Below, piece by piece: positions 1 through 11,700 of a stretch of DNA of 64,000 nt (the stretch's first letter is position 1; each line of letters begins with the position of its first letter). Position numbers and translations under genes: made by a program. Under the pieces are notes generated by a model. The model ran no database searches. It was not told the DNA's origin and saw only the letters and a program-made list of their open reading frames with translations. Source of the stretch: Thuidium tamariscinum (taxonomy: Eukaryota; Streptophyta; Bryopsida; Hypnales; Thuidiaceae); assembly GCA_947034885.2 (NCBI GenBank), contig OX344751.2:3782001-3846000 (forward strand), written 5' to 3'.

Positions 1-481
1 TGAGTGGGTTTTGAAACCGTTTTGGACTTGAACTGCTTAAATTTAGGAAAACATTATACTTAGGTCCGACATGGAAGTGCATGAAGAACTAGTGTAGAGT
101 ACTATATTTCTGTGATTGTTGCATGGAAAATGAGGTGAACTTGCAAGCATTGAAGCATTGGTTCATTTGTACAAGAGACTATTGCTGACAATAGTTAGTT
201 TCCCTATAATGTTATTAGACTTCTCCACTGACACTAACTCATGCAGCAACTCAGCATTCAAATTTGATGTCAAATTATGTCGGTCATGTACAAACTCAAT
301 TTGGGACACAATGCGTTTCGAAAATGGAAGTTCCTAACTAAAAAACCCACAACATAACCCTATCTCCTATAACATTGTTTGCTTTCACCTGAACTACCTG
401 TCATGCAGATCCCACCAATTCCTGTCCAATTGAATAATACCCTGAACTTGTTCAACTGACAACTCTTTTATTTTTGATAAG

Positions 482-802
482 GAGGCACTAGAGGGTTTCC
501 ATACACACCTTGGTAGTTCAGATCACGGTATCCCAATTCGAGGCACCACTTGGAAGTGCTGGCACTACTTCCTGGTCCCTAACAAGCAAGTGATCCTTGA
601 AATTAGCAACCAAAAATTTCAGAATCTCCAGAAGATTACCTATCGCTTCTTCTGCATTGAAGAGGATGCGGAACCCTTATGTATGCCTCTGCATTGGAGA
701 ACCCAACTCAGTCTCTTAAAATATTTTCTAACGGGAATATGCACGAAACAGTCGAGCAAACCCGTGCATGAAGGTGTGCTATCTTCAAACACTCCAGTCT
801 AG
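482..802 (+). pseudogene. unrecognised exon-like ORF
   Basis: An open frame runs from a possible splice acceptor (pyrimidine-rich stretch ending in taag, about 481) to a stop at 802. The product, about 106 residues, has coherent composition, with a segment GTTWKCWHYFLVPNKQ followed by FFCIEEDAEPLCMPLHW, so it looks coding rather than random. I do not recognise the family. It lies on the same strand as, and upstream of, the transposon-type gene at 2.5-8.8 kb and could be a remote exon of it or of an adjacent element whose start is outside the window. Nothing upstream (1-481) looks coding. Confidence 0.3.
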
Positions 803-1312
803 CTTTCCTTCTCAACTTATAACATGCCTTTGCAGTGCTCAGGTCATTGTGATAAGAGTTCAAGCTGCAAACATAAGACCGTCAAAATACAATCCACTGA
901 CGACGAACGAGTTTTGGAATCTCCAAAGAAATTGCCAAAAAAGCGTGCACAAGAAGTTTTGGACGCCAAGCTTCAGAACACTAACTACATGAATTAGAAG
1001 AACAAGAAACTATTGGCAAATAATTCAGCCACTATTAACCCGCTGGGCTTCCTTCTTGACCGAAATTTCCAATCATTTCATGGAAGAAAGTCTTCATCAT
1101 TACTTTCTCCAAGCCTTTGTACAGCAACGTTGCAGTGCTACAGGTATTGGAAAAGTAGAGACATGTTGAAACAGTTTGCATGCACTGCAATGCTTATTTT
1201 TGTAATGGTATTCTAGGCTGTCAAGTTCTATTGAATTCACAGTATCACAGGAAATCAGAAGCCATCTAATCATCTTCAACATGATAATTGTCTGTAAAAG
1301 ATAGAGATTTGA

Positions 1313-2090
1313 GAGGACGGCTGTAATTGCCACTTCATGTTGTACAAGACGTCCTAAACCGAAGTGAAGCCATTAATGACCTCCTACAATCCTATATCGT
1401 CTTCTCGGTATACAGTAACTTACACTTTCGAAGCCCAGCAGTTCGTGAAACTAGTCTTACAGAGTGACTGCACCGCTGATCTCCTTCTCGCAAACTTGTA
1501 CAGGAAGTACCACCGGAGTTTCAAAGGAGAGATGCCTATTCCAACGGAGTATGAGCTTGTGCGACTAAGGACGATTGTAGCTAACCATTTGCACTTGCAA
1601 GAAACGCTGCACCACAGAGACTCAGTGTAGGTTCTTTCGCAATTCAAGACAGAGAAATGCACCGTCGTTGCTGTGGTTAAAGTCAAGTCTTTGACATTGT
1701 TGTCTTCCTAGTTTAGAATGCAACTTGAGGAATGAAATTACCTGTAGAGATATTCGCAGCGCGTTCCCGAATTCATATATCTTTTGTCGCGAACTGCATA
1801 GCCGCCTTTCATCGCCGCAGGCGGCCAATGGGCCACAGTTGCAATTAAAGTGGACTGTAGAAGTTCTGTATTTGAAGTCACCACAAATAGAAAGGACTGG
1901 CCCGCCTGAAGCTATACTCCCGGTTCCTGAAGCAGTAGATAGTCAATGCATGTCTTGAAATAGGGATGCTCAAACCCTCGAAAGAGTTACTTGTATTCAC
2001 GGAAGTAGCTACGGGAAACCATTTCATTGATAGTTTGAAGCGTAGATGCGTACCTGACATCCTCGATTTCGGAGGCGGTGGTGGCTGCGG
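1313..2090 (+). pseudogene. coding-like remnants in several frames
   Basis: Three short plus-strand stretches look coding but lie in different frames. One is about 1364-1630, containing DLLLANLYRKYHRSFKGEMP. A second is about 1725-1958, containing CRDIRSAFPNSYIFCRELH. A third is about 1969-2089, containing KELLVFTEVATGNHFID and ending in a glycine run and a stop. Changes of frame over short distances without convincing splice sites suggest a decayed gene or unrecognised small exons. The base composition (about even GC) differs from the AT-rich intergenic DNA elsewhere. No family is recognised. Confidence 0.25.
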
Positions 2091-2536
2091 TGCTTGAACG
2101 CCAGCACGTTACGATGTCATGGCAGTCACCGCAAAAAGAAGCCGCCTCTTCTATACCTCGTCTGCTGTGCCTTATAGTAAAACCTAATTTAGAGGTTTTG
2201 GATGAAAAGCGTTTTACTGTGACTATCTTCTACAGCGTGTCCTTCGTTTTGCTCAAAGTTGAGTCAGTCGAAATCTTGCTGTACTTTATGAGTACTCTTG
2301 GAGTTGGCCTTATGCGCGGACCTCCACTTGTGGAACATATGCAGTGCGGCCACGTTTTTAGCAGATATGAATATATCTCTAAGTTGTCGCATCTGGCCAA
2401 TTACTGAGCGTGTTCTGTTACCTGTTCTCTTGCATTTTTACCGTTCAACCAAACAGCCAGGAGGAGGATTGGCATTTCTTGCTTTCTGTAAATAACTATT
2501 TGCGGCTAACTGTGCCACATTCTTTTTTTGATGTAG

Positions 2537-3077
2537 ATATGCACAATTAAACCGACGTGCTCTACAAGACGCCGAGTTGTTTTCCAAAACAGGCAGGGTA
2601 AGAACACCTTCGCCGCCGCCTTCTAATGACTCGGAGGAGGAAGTTAGTGAGTTACATGGCCTTCCTACAGAAGACCTCGGATGCAGCAACATACACCAAA
2701 AAAATGGTACTGTGCAGGAGAACTCAAAGAACGTATCGTCTGCGGTAGAGATTGTACTTCTGTCTAGTGATTCAGAGATCAAGTTCTGTCGATGTCCAAA
2801 TGAGTTGGTAGAACAAGAGAAGCACGATGCTTTCATGACATCTACGGACAACACTACAGGCGAATCGGACTCCGACTTCCAACCAGCGGACGCGGATATT
2901 GGAAGTGAAAGCACAAGCACTGGAAGTTTCTCTAAGTCCCTTCAAACGTCTGAAAATATAGTACAGTTGACAAGCGTGGACAGGATTCGCAGACGTACCA
3001 AAGAATTGCGAAAGAAGAAAAAGCCGAAGAGGGATACTGCATTACTTCGACGGTATAGAATGAGCAGCGAGGAGCAA
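2537..3077 (+). CDS. exon: acidic Ser-rich and basic segment
   Basis: The exon is bounded by a polypyrimidine-gtag acceptor and a perfect gtaagt donor after GAG CAA. It is open throughout (180 codons) and ends in phase 0. The product has an SP-rich start (TPSPPPSNDSEEEVSE), Ser/Asp/Glu-rich middle segments (GESDSDFQPADADIGSES) and a strongly basic end (RIRRRTKELRKKKKPKR) that would serve as a nuclear localisation signal. No catalytic domain is visible. It joins in frame to the exon at 3765. This is probably a regulatory or DNA-binding part of the transposon-type protein. Confidence 0.55.
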
Positions 3078-3764
3078 GTAAGTTTTCTAACATTGTGTTT
3101 AATCAGTGCAGCAGTACCTGTAAGTATTGATTTTGAAGACTGAAAAAATATCCTTCCTACATTCTAGCTATATAGTTTATAGTGTGACAATGAAATAAAT
3201 TGTAGTTTCAAAATTCTTATAATTAACCCTAAACCCATGAATGCATGATGTACTTCTGCAAATGAGACCTACTGAATATGAAGGGAGTGTGCACTATGTG
3301 GGCTTCTTGGACAGCCCCTCGTTTTGTAGGACAAGACTAATATGCAAAGAAAAATAAATTTCCAACAGCTTCAATATGTCATGTACTATTTCAGCCCATA
3401 GACAGAGTACATATATATTGATTGTTCGATTGCTTTGTAATTGGACTGAAGATGAGTACTCTGTTTTATCATGTGTAAATTACATTACCTTGTGTCCATT
3501 GTAGCTACTAATTATGTACTACCAAATGGATGCATGTACGGTTTGAAGAACTGAGCTGTAGAAGTTAGAAGTTAGTGGAGCTACTGAACAGTGTGGGCAA
3601 CTCTAACTTACCTAAGATAGCCGAAGACATTACCGAGGGTCTTCTTTTTGTGCAGTCACTTTCATATGGTACTGCATTTACAAAGACAACTCCCTTGAAC
3701 TTTCATTTTGAAGCACTGCTGAATAATAGCATTGAAATTTGATATCCTCTGTCTCATGCAACAG

Positions 3765-4178
3765 TCCGGGAAAGCGATTATGGCAATGAATGGGGACGAT
3801 GCAGTTGCCCATGAACGTGCGTTGAAGGAGGGGAAGCAATTAATGACCACCCAAAGGCAAACGAGGTCAAGTAAAAAGTCTGTACCAACGGAGGAGGTAT
3901 ATGAAGAGGAAGACAAAGGAGATTTGCCAAGTGCGATTAATGCATGCAAGAAGACAGGACCGAAGAAGGCCGAATCTCGGAAGGGGAAGAAGAAAACAAA
4001 TGCTGTATCACCTGCAGTCGTCAATGTCGTCTTCGGCAATGCTCAGAACTCTGTGGCCGAAGTGAACGAACTTCGGCGAAAGAGGGATGAAGACACCATT
4101 AAGTGTGGTCGAATCCCTAGAGTGGTAGATAATGGGTCGGAACAGCATCCGTCCTCTTCGGCAATGCCAAGGACGTAA
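3765..4178 (+). CDS. exon: charged region
   Basis: It begins after a catgcaacag acceptor, in phase 0 with the preceding exon, and stays open to a TAA at 4176-4178. The product is charged, with segments such as ALKEGKQLMTTQRQTRSSKK and KKAESRKGKKKTN. Internal gt sites (for example after GAGGAG near 3896) could be the real donor, so the 3' end is uncertain. No catalytic domain is recognised. Confidence 0.45.
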   Translation, partial: SGKAIMAMNGDDAVAHERALKEGKQLMTTQRQTRSSKKSVPTEEVYEEEDKGDLPSAINACKKTGPKKAESRKGKKKTNAVSPAVVNVVFGNAQNSVAEVNELRRKRDEDTIKCGRIPRVVDNGSEQHPSSSAMPRT

Positions 4179-4681
4179 CAAGACACCTTCATGAAGCAGG
4201 GATTTCCGGAAGCACAGATATCTTAGATGTCAGAGATGCGGTCACTGGATTCTGTCGTATCGCGTTCACATCGTGAGAAAAACTCCCAACTCGTTTCTTT
4301 TGTTGTTTTACTGCTGTCCACAGAGCAATAATGAAGAGTAACGGATATTGAAATGGAATAATGCAAGTTCATTTAATTATATATATTCTTAGTAGTGTTG
4401 CCAATGGAATACATATTCTTAGTTACCAATGTGATAGTTTTCTCAAAATTCAGAGAGGTAGATGGCTTTAGTTGCCCATATTCGCATTGTTTACATAGGT
4501 AGCTTTTAGGCCTATTGCCAAAATGATTAGTAGTGCTATCACATTGGAAGTGTGTGTTGTCTTGTTCTTTCTTGTATTGGATACAGTTGTAGGTTCTGAA
4601 TAGAATTATACTGTCCTGAATTTGAAATTATATAGGAATCTTATTAGTATTTGCTTGACGTAATGCAGTTCTAGTTGACAG

Positions 4682-4958
4682 AGCACCACAATCTGTGGGA
4701 GAAGTCTATGAAGAAGCCGGATTCTCAAAAGAACGTTCCGCCATTGACCGCTTTCGAAATGCAGTGGCCCACAGCGACATGCATGAAGGTCTGTCCATTG
4801 AGAAGGGTAATCGCAATACAGTTTCCCGAAAAGCAGGTAACATAGACCTGCAGAAGAGCCAGGGGTTGGAAGTTTCTGGTAACTCTAAGGTGCCGTCAGC
4901 AAATGCGAAGGTCGACAGTCGTCCACCACATCCAGTAACCATAGAGAACCCGGGCAGT
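4682..4958 (+). CDS. exon: unrecognised charged region
   Basis: Acceptor tagttgacag and donor AGT-gtaagc bound an open segment of about 92 codons, including SVGEVYEEAGFSKERSAIDR. It has the same strand and similar composition as its neighbours in the 2.5-8.8 kb gene. The reading frame is set by continuity only, because the 3' end of the previous exon is uncertain. No domain is recognised. Confidence 0.4.
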
Positions 4959-5588
4959 GTAAGCCTTTCCCCGAACCCTTGTTTTGAAAATTAAATTGCT
5001 TAGTTTTATGAGTTTGTGACACATGTATGATACAGTATGACTTGCATGCACGGGCCAATTTTCTGAGAGACTTACAGTGAAGCAAGGAAGGTATTCTTTG
5101 ACATACACCGGAATAGTTGTCTGTAAGTGATTTAATGAACACGTGTCTTATAATGTACAAGACTGTATTAGAGGAATTGCAGTCATGGACTGTATTCGCA
5201 GAGAGTACTATCCCTACTGTAAAAAAAAATAATGTAATTGGGAGGACAGATTTGGTCATGCTTGTGACTTTTTATAATTATAAGAAATGTAGTACTGGTG
5301 CAGTGGTAGCACTTAATACTACTATATATACAATATGATGGACGTGGCAGTTTTGAGTTTTCTTGAGTTGGTATGCGTGTATGCATTGTTGGAAGTTGTC
5401 CACGGTGTGGTAAATGATGTCCACAGTGTGAACTGTAGTGTAAATGTGGGCACATTAGAAGTTGTCAATTCTCAGGCATGGGCAGGGTGCTAGTAGAATG
5501 GATGAACAAATGATTTATACTGTTTACTAGAAAATAGTGAACTCCATGATATATTTCAAAGTTTTCAAAGTTCTGGCAGCAGTCGCAG

Positions 5589-6409
5589 ACAAAAGACATA
5601 GTACGCGACAGCTCACGTCTACAGACTCGGCGATCGGAACGTGAACGGTCTGATGACTCCTTATTCAAGTGTCCTGAGGATTTCTAGAAGAACAATAGAA
5701 GGAGAGAAGTGTCGACGAGCCCAAGAAGGAGTGCATCTAGGAGTCCTGGAAAAAGAGTGGAGGTGTCAAGGAGCCCAAGAAGGAGTCCATCTAGGAGTCG
5801 TGGAAGAAGAATGGAAGTGTCAAGGAGCCCAAGAAGGAGTCCATCTAGGAGTCATGAGAGAAGAATGGAAGTGTCAAGGAGCCCAAGAAGGAGTTCATAT
5901 GGGAATCGCGGAAGAAGAATGGAAGTGTCAAGCAGCCCAAGAAGAAGTCCATATATGAATCATGGAAGAAGAACAGAATTATCTCCGAGCCCAAGAAGGA
6001 GTCCACTTAAGAATCGTGGAAGAAGAATAGAATTGTCTCTGAGCCCAAGAAGGAGTCCATGTAGGAGTCTTGAATACAGGAGTGCAGGACGTGAACGAAA
6101 CCGTGAGAGGATGCACAGCAAAGAGAAGGGGAAGAGGCAGCTGCCTCTTGACATTGATGAAGGTATGCTTGCCTGTCATTCCTTTGCGTATTCTTCTTAG
6201 GCTTTGCGTTTTTGCATTCTATGGGGAATGACTGAAATCATTATGTTATCCGTAGGCGATGGAAAGAACCCTGTAATTCCTACTGTTTCACAATGCAAAG
6301 GAGGTGTACTTTGAGAAAAAAACATTTACCTTCTATAGGAAGTAGAGAAGGAAGCCAAAGAACCAGTGATAAGGTTCTTATGAAGAATGACAGTTTCGGC
6401 TTATACAAG
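5589..6409 (+). CDS. exons encoding an arginine/serine (SR) repeat domain
   Basis: Three exons (5589-6162, 6256-6303, 6339-6409) join in consistent phase (1, 1, 0). The first encodes an RS-like segment (RLQTRRSERERSDDS), then a TAG stop at 5685-5687, then in the same frame about seven copies of an 18-residue unit of the type SRSPRRSPSRSRGRRMEV. After the repeat comes a basic region (GRERNRERMHSKEKGKRQ). SR domains generally mediate RNA-processing contacts. Here the regular array comes from a DNA minisatellite, so the domain may simply be a product of repeat expansion. The TAG means the long product could not be made from this copy without readthrough. Confidence 0.55.
5712..6075 (+). repeat. 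54-bp coding minisatellite (about 6.7 copies)
   Basis: Units start at 5712, 5766, 5820, 5874, 5928, 5982 and 6036 (the last partial). The core is gagcccaagaaggagt. Because 54 is a multiple of three, each unit adds 18 residues without changing frame. Early copies are nearly identical, and the last three diverge (SR to KN or MN changes). The alternative plus frame is also open across the array, which is a trivial consequence of the repeat. Confidence 0.9.
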
Positions 6410-6945
6410 GTAAGATATAGAACAATTAAATAAAATCATAGTAAAACAATAGCAACAGTGGAGATAACTATTGAGTATGATGAGAGATAAAATATTTTGC
6501 TAAAATGTAAGAAAGCAATGCATATAAGGATTGTCCTGTGCATAGAGATTTTCCGTTTCTATTATTTTAATTAATGGACGACTAGAGGACAAAGTGCTGA
6601 AATTATTATAATGCATTACCGTGTGCCTCAGAGTTCAGTGACTGTCTTGTTCCTTGAAGTTAACTTGTCGACCATGCTTTTAGTGAACAGTGTGGATTAT
6701 AGAAGATTCTGAGGGGTGACGCCTGAAATCTTGTAATAGACCTTACAGTGTCAGAGAGTGTAAAATTCAAGGAATTTTTTTACTTGACGGTATAGCCTAC
6801 TGTGACATGACGACTTGAATTCGAAGCTGAAACTGCTGTTATGTCGTGAAGTTGTTTGCAGTGTTAACAGTAGAAGCAATTGGAAGCAACGAAATGAAGC
6901 TCGAATAATTCCTTATCCACTCATCACAAATTCTTTGGATGTCAG

Positions 6946-8778
6946 GTGCTCGACATGATAGGCGAATTTCCAGGAATGCAATGCGTAGTCGTAGCAGGGA
7001 ATCGTTGTCAGGTGACGGTTGCTACGAGTTGAAGAGGTCTGAGTCACCAAACAGAAATCGAATGGAACGTCGCAGAAGTCATGTACATTACAAGTCCCCA
7101 ACTCGTACTTCTTCAGGGTCACACCAAGCAACCAAGGCATGCGTGAAAAATGAAGGGGAGGTAGACGTCCGGAATGGAGAGCTTGTGCCATTATCATCAC
7201 CAGTAGTTGATAGAAGAACACGACGTTACAAGCAGGCAGTTCGTGAAGCGGCAAGGTCTGCAAGGCAGATGGAAGGCAAAAAGGCCTTCTACCTGACACT
7301 TGATCCTGAAGGGAAACCGTATGGGCCCGAAAAAGCTTCATGGCTAGCCCATATAAACAAATTAGCAAAAGGTCTTGACTCTTGATCCATCGTGCACCGA
7401 CATTCGGAAACAAACTCATGAAGATGTATGCATATTCAAGGAACGTCTGAACGAGCACTTCGAGTATGCAAGAGATTTGAATGAAGACCATTTACGAGGC
7501 CTGATGGGGAAGGCAGTGACACGGAAAAGGACGGAACTTATAGCTCTTATAAAGAGGGGCGGAGATCAGCCATCTTATGTGGACGAAGATGTGTGGAAAC
7601 GGCTAGAAAAAATCGCTAATAGTAAGCAGAGGGAGAGCAGAACGGAGCATGCTCGATACGCAAATTCTTGCCGTCTGACGCTTGGAAGGACAGGATCCAT
7701 AGGTGTCCAAGGAGTGCGTGAACGACTGCGGGAAAGGTATGGAAGATCACCAGACCCTGACGAAGTCGAAGTAGAAATGAAGCGAGATAAAGGTTTTGGG
7801 AAGAAGGAGGAAACAATTTCTACGCCTAAAAAAGAAAAATGTCGAGAGGAGGTTGAAGAGGCTCCCTTGATGCGAATTGCATCAGAGGAACATGAGTTGG
7901 TACCATATAGCAGCGATGAAGACCGTAACAGCCGAAGGGAAGTTGAAAGGCGTCGTAACTTTCAGGTATGCATGGAAATTGGTGGAAGATATTGTAGCAA
8001 GTTCTTTAAAATGAACTATTTTCATGTAACTTTTTTTTTTTGTATTATGGATGTTCAATGTGAAGAGCAAAGAGGATTCGGTTGGAAAACGTGCCATGAG
8101 CAGAGACCATTTCGAAGGATGGAGAAACAGAGAGAATGCAGCAGGAGATGTTCAGAATGAAAATAAAATGACAAAGTCGGAGTATATATTACATCTTGAA
8201 GCCCAACTTCGCAGCCTAAGAGGTGATATTGGTACTGCTTCTTTGTCTGGGAGGGAGGTACAGGCCGAGGGGGCCCCTCGTGGTCGACAACATAGTCATG
8301 GGCAATTGGTAAGTCAAACGATCATGATAACAGTGAATTGAATGGCAACCACCTTCCCCATCCGATTATTTGACGGAAGTCGCAATATGAAATTGTCTAC
8401 TGTATTCTTGACGAGTTGGATTGCTTATATATAATGGTCTCGTGATGCTAAAAAGGTGAAAGCACTTTAGCATGGATTGGGTACAGAATGATGCAGAAGC
8501 GCCTGTGACGTGTTAGTTGTTTTTGTTTTACAAAAACGTGGATTGCATATTTGCTTTTCATTTTTCAGAATCTAGTTTGGCAAAGGAAATTGAGGGATGC
8601 TCATAATGACGCTCGATCTTCATTTTTATCTAGGACAGCCTTGGTAATTGGAAGTTTAAGTCCCTTTGGAAACCCAAATTCTTACTCATGTATGTTTCCA
8701 TTGCACTGTGGATGTTGCGGGTTTTTTAAGTGGTGCTTCAATCTTTTTCCACAGGGAGTTCATGGCAGACAGTGTTGA
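6946..8778 (+). pseudogene. Transposase_24-like domain and coiled-coil exons
   Basis: The exon 6946-7965 begins with an RS-rich stretch, then RRTRRYKQAVREAARSARQM, then YLTLDPEGKPYGPEKASW. After the frame break at 7374-7387 it continues with DVWKRLEKIANSKQR, HARYANSCRLTLGRTGS, RERLRERYGRSPDPDE and a basic tail. The W-x-x-L, NxCR...GRTGS, and GRxPDxxE pattern followed by a lysine-aspartate-glycine is the pattern I associate with Transposase_24 (PF03004, Ptta/En/Spm). Exons 8066-8308 and 8569-8643 follow in phase 0 and carry a probable coiled coil (KSEYILHLEAQLRSLRGD). A tiny last exon 8755-8778 ends in TGA. Confidence 0.6.
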
Positions 8779-11700
8779 AGGCCGTTGTCCTTAAGCTAAC
8801 CAGAAGCGGAGGTTGAAGGTGAAGAAATATACGGTGATGTTGAAAGTGCTACCTGTTCCAGGAAAAACATTCGGAGGGGTTAGCTGCTGAATACGTATGT
8901 AGGACCCATGATATCGTTTAAAATAAAGAAAGTAGGAAACTGTCGTAATGAGCCTCAAAGGCCTCAGTAATTGTCTGTAGCATACCTACTAGTAGCAATA
9001 AGTGTCAAAGGTGTGAAATAGTCCACTATAGGACAAGGAGTACTTGTCTGCTAGGACAACGACAACATGTGGTTCCATGTCGGAGGTAGAAGTATTTTGT
9101 ATTTCGATTATGCAGAAGAGGGTATTATGTATAGTTTGTGTAAGATGTGGAGTCCAAACACGGAGCACATTCCCTTTAGTAGAATTTCTTTGATGTGATT
9201 GAATTAAAACTTGGACGACACTATGCACTGTATCCAATTCGAGTGTAGGCATGAGGAAGGATAATTTCCTTACTAAGAGGACAGAACCTGGATGAAGACT
9301 TGTGACTTTATTGTGCTCATGTTCTTATAATTTCAGAAGGCGTGGCTTTGCTGTGAAGGTCACTTCTTCCACAGAAATGGCTAACATGTTCCATGCAGTG
9401 AGTTTCCAACGTGCTCCAGTAACGTGGGAATCAAATGGAAGTCAGGAGTTGAAGATGTACAAATGCAATTATGAATGACCCATGTAATGGACGACATGCT
9501 TTCATAAATTGTTCGACGTACCTTGGGAAATCAGACTTTCGAATCTCAGATTCCCAGTAGAGGTATGAGTAATTGTTTACCTTGATTTAATTGGTACGCA
9601 AGGAATGAAGTCACTGTGAAGGTTTGTGGAGATTAGTAATTAGTACACCTGCAGTAGAGGAGGACAACAATCATAAAACAACAAAGAATTTGTCATTGTT
9701 TTCGGAGCTGCATAAGAGATGGGTGTGGCATTTAGTGACAGAAGTTATAGTTCTAAGGAAACGGAATATTATTTCATGTTCTAGGTAGTTTGGAAGTGAG
9801 CGTCCATCTATACATGTTACGTGTTCTTCAAGCTGGAACATAGGCTGCAGTTCATAGGACGATGTGTCGATGTAGGAGTTTAGTGTGCATTCGACTGTAA
9901 CGCTTTTTTGTAGAGGTCTATATTGAGGTAGTATGTCCGAAATATAGTGTGGCATTTCCCAAATTTTAAGCTTATTCTCCGAAAAGGCATGGGAATGTGA
10001 ACAGCGGTTGTTATGTGATGGAGTGTTGCATTGAAAATGCAATGTCATTAACCCTGTGAAGTGTTGTTCCTACCTACAAGGTGGTAATTACATATACGCA
10101 GGGTTGTCTTGTCGGACATATTTTTGGGTTTGGATGTCGTGTAGGACGTCTGACGTCGCGTGTCACGGTGACAACTTTTTACGAAGGGCGTCGCACCTTG
10201 TCGCGAAAGTCCATTTTCAGCAGCTCAAAAAAATGAAAATCTTACTATAACTATGAATCTAAATATAAAATGTAATATGTAATCATGAAACTAAAACACT
10301 TAATTGAAACCGAACTTAAATATGTCAAAAATTTAAATTTCTAATGATTTATTTTTATTTTTTTATGATGTTGACACTATTGGACGTCGCGAGGGCTCTA
10401 CTAGACGTCACGTGACGTCTGTCTGTCGCGCTGTCCGGGTAGAAAACCCTGCATATACGAGCGTCATCCTCGGTACCTCATGTACTTTGTTATAAGTAGT
10501 TCATAATTGTAAGTAGGGAAATGAGTCATAAAAGAAATAAAAGATTTAATGAGAACAATAACTGTTGGAAGGCGGAAAAGAAATACCTAGTGCCTTCTGT
10601 TTAGAGAGCTATATGTTTTGTTACTGATAGTGTAAGCAAAGGGGAAATACATTGTAAAAGCAGTAGTTTTCAGAACATGAGTATGAGTGAAGAAACATAG
10701 AATAAGGTAGGTACAGAAGAAGTGGGCTTCATGTTCCAGAGGTAAGAGTAACCTACTGAAAGGAATTACCAAATGAAGACGACGGAGTAATGCATAGATA
10801 TTATCTTAGTGCGATTCTGGGAACCGTTTTCCGTGATATTGATTGAGAAGTTTAGTGGAATCAGAAGAGTCCTGTGAAAGAATGATTGGAGGTGGGTTAG
10901 GTATTACTGGAACCAAAGTAGAGCAGTCAATGATTTCGCTCAGTGGGTAATGGTAAAAGAGTAAGGTAGTAGGTACAAGACTACAAGTTCCTATGCACTA
11001 TTCCCTATTACGTAATATGTAGTTGTTTGTTGCAGGGTACATGTCCACGCTTCCCCGAAGAGTGGACTTGGTGGGGAAGGAATTCTTTGTAGTAGAGGTG
11101 GATGCTAGCCGACAGAGACTGTAATTGGTAAGAAATCCTCCTCTAGGATGACTTAGAATGTTATGTGTGTCGTTGGATTCTGTTAAGTAAGTTTGTCCTA
11201 TTGAATTTTTTTTTATGTTGCGTAATGTACAGTTCACGGAGTGAATTTGTTTTCGTAGTTTTCATTGGCAGTGCAGTATGCGAAATAGTGGACGTCCAAG
11301 AAGATGTTCTGTACAGTTATTGTCACATTCACTCATGCTTTTTATTTATTACATGTAATAGAATATTTGTACATGGGGGAGTCCAAAATTGAGGAGAGAA
11401 GTGAATAGGTTATTGAATGTAAGTTCAGCAAGGAAGTAATAGTAATCAATCACATTTTTGCTTCCACAATTTCGTGAACATGATGAGCTGGAGAAATGTC
11501 AAGCGTGAAGTTGGTGTTGTTAAAAATTTCAATCGCGCGTGAGAGTCATGAGGTGCTTCGCTTCCTGTAATTCTGAGTATGAGGGAATGTTTGTTTTAGG
11601 ATTTGGAAGTGCTTCGCTGTAACACCTCATTGATTACAACATTAAGTAATTAACGTCAAAATGATCAGAAAGTTATAAAGAGAATTCAGTCTTGGCATCT

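Larger units (their letters stand above)
2537..8778 (+). pseudogene. transposon-type multi-exon gene (SR repeats, Transposase_24-like domain, coiled coil), disrupted
   Basis: I read about ten exons with mostly canonical GT-AG borders: 2537-3077, 3765-4178 (3' end uncertain), 4682-4958, 5589-6162, 6256-6303, 6339-6409, 6946-7965, 8066-8308, 8569-8643 and 8755-8778 (TGA). Phases agree for 2537-3077 to 3765, for 5589-6162 through 6339-6409, and from 6946-7965 to the end. The phase does not match between 6409 and 6946, so an exon may be missing there. The order of parts is an acidic/Ser-rich region, a basic NLS-like stretch, an SR repeat, a Transposase_24-like domain, and a coiled coil. Two lesions are visible: an in-frame TAG at 5685-5687 and a 7-bp tandem duplication at 7374-7387. 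The domain is known from the Ptta/En/Spm families; assigning the gene to a CACTA element is inference. Confidence 0.6.

Noticed and set aside
5641-5958. ORF with repeated QEGVHLG units
   Set aside because: It is the shifted frame of the 54-bp minisatellite that encodes the SR repeat.
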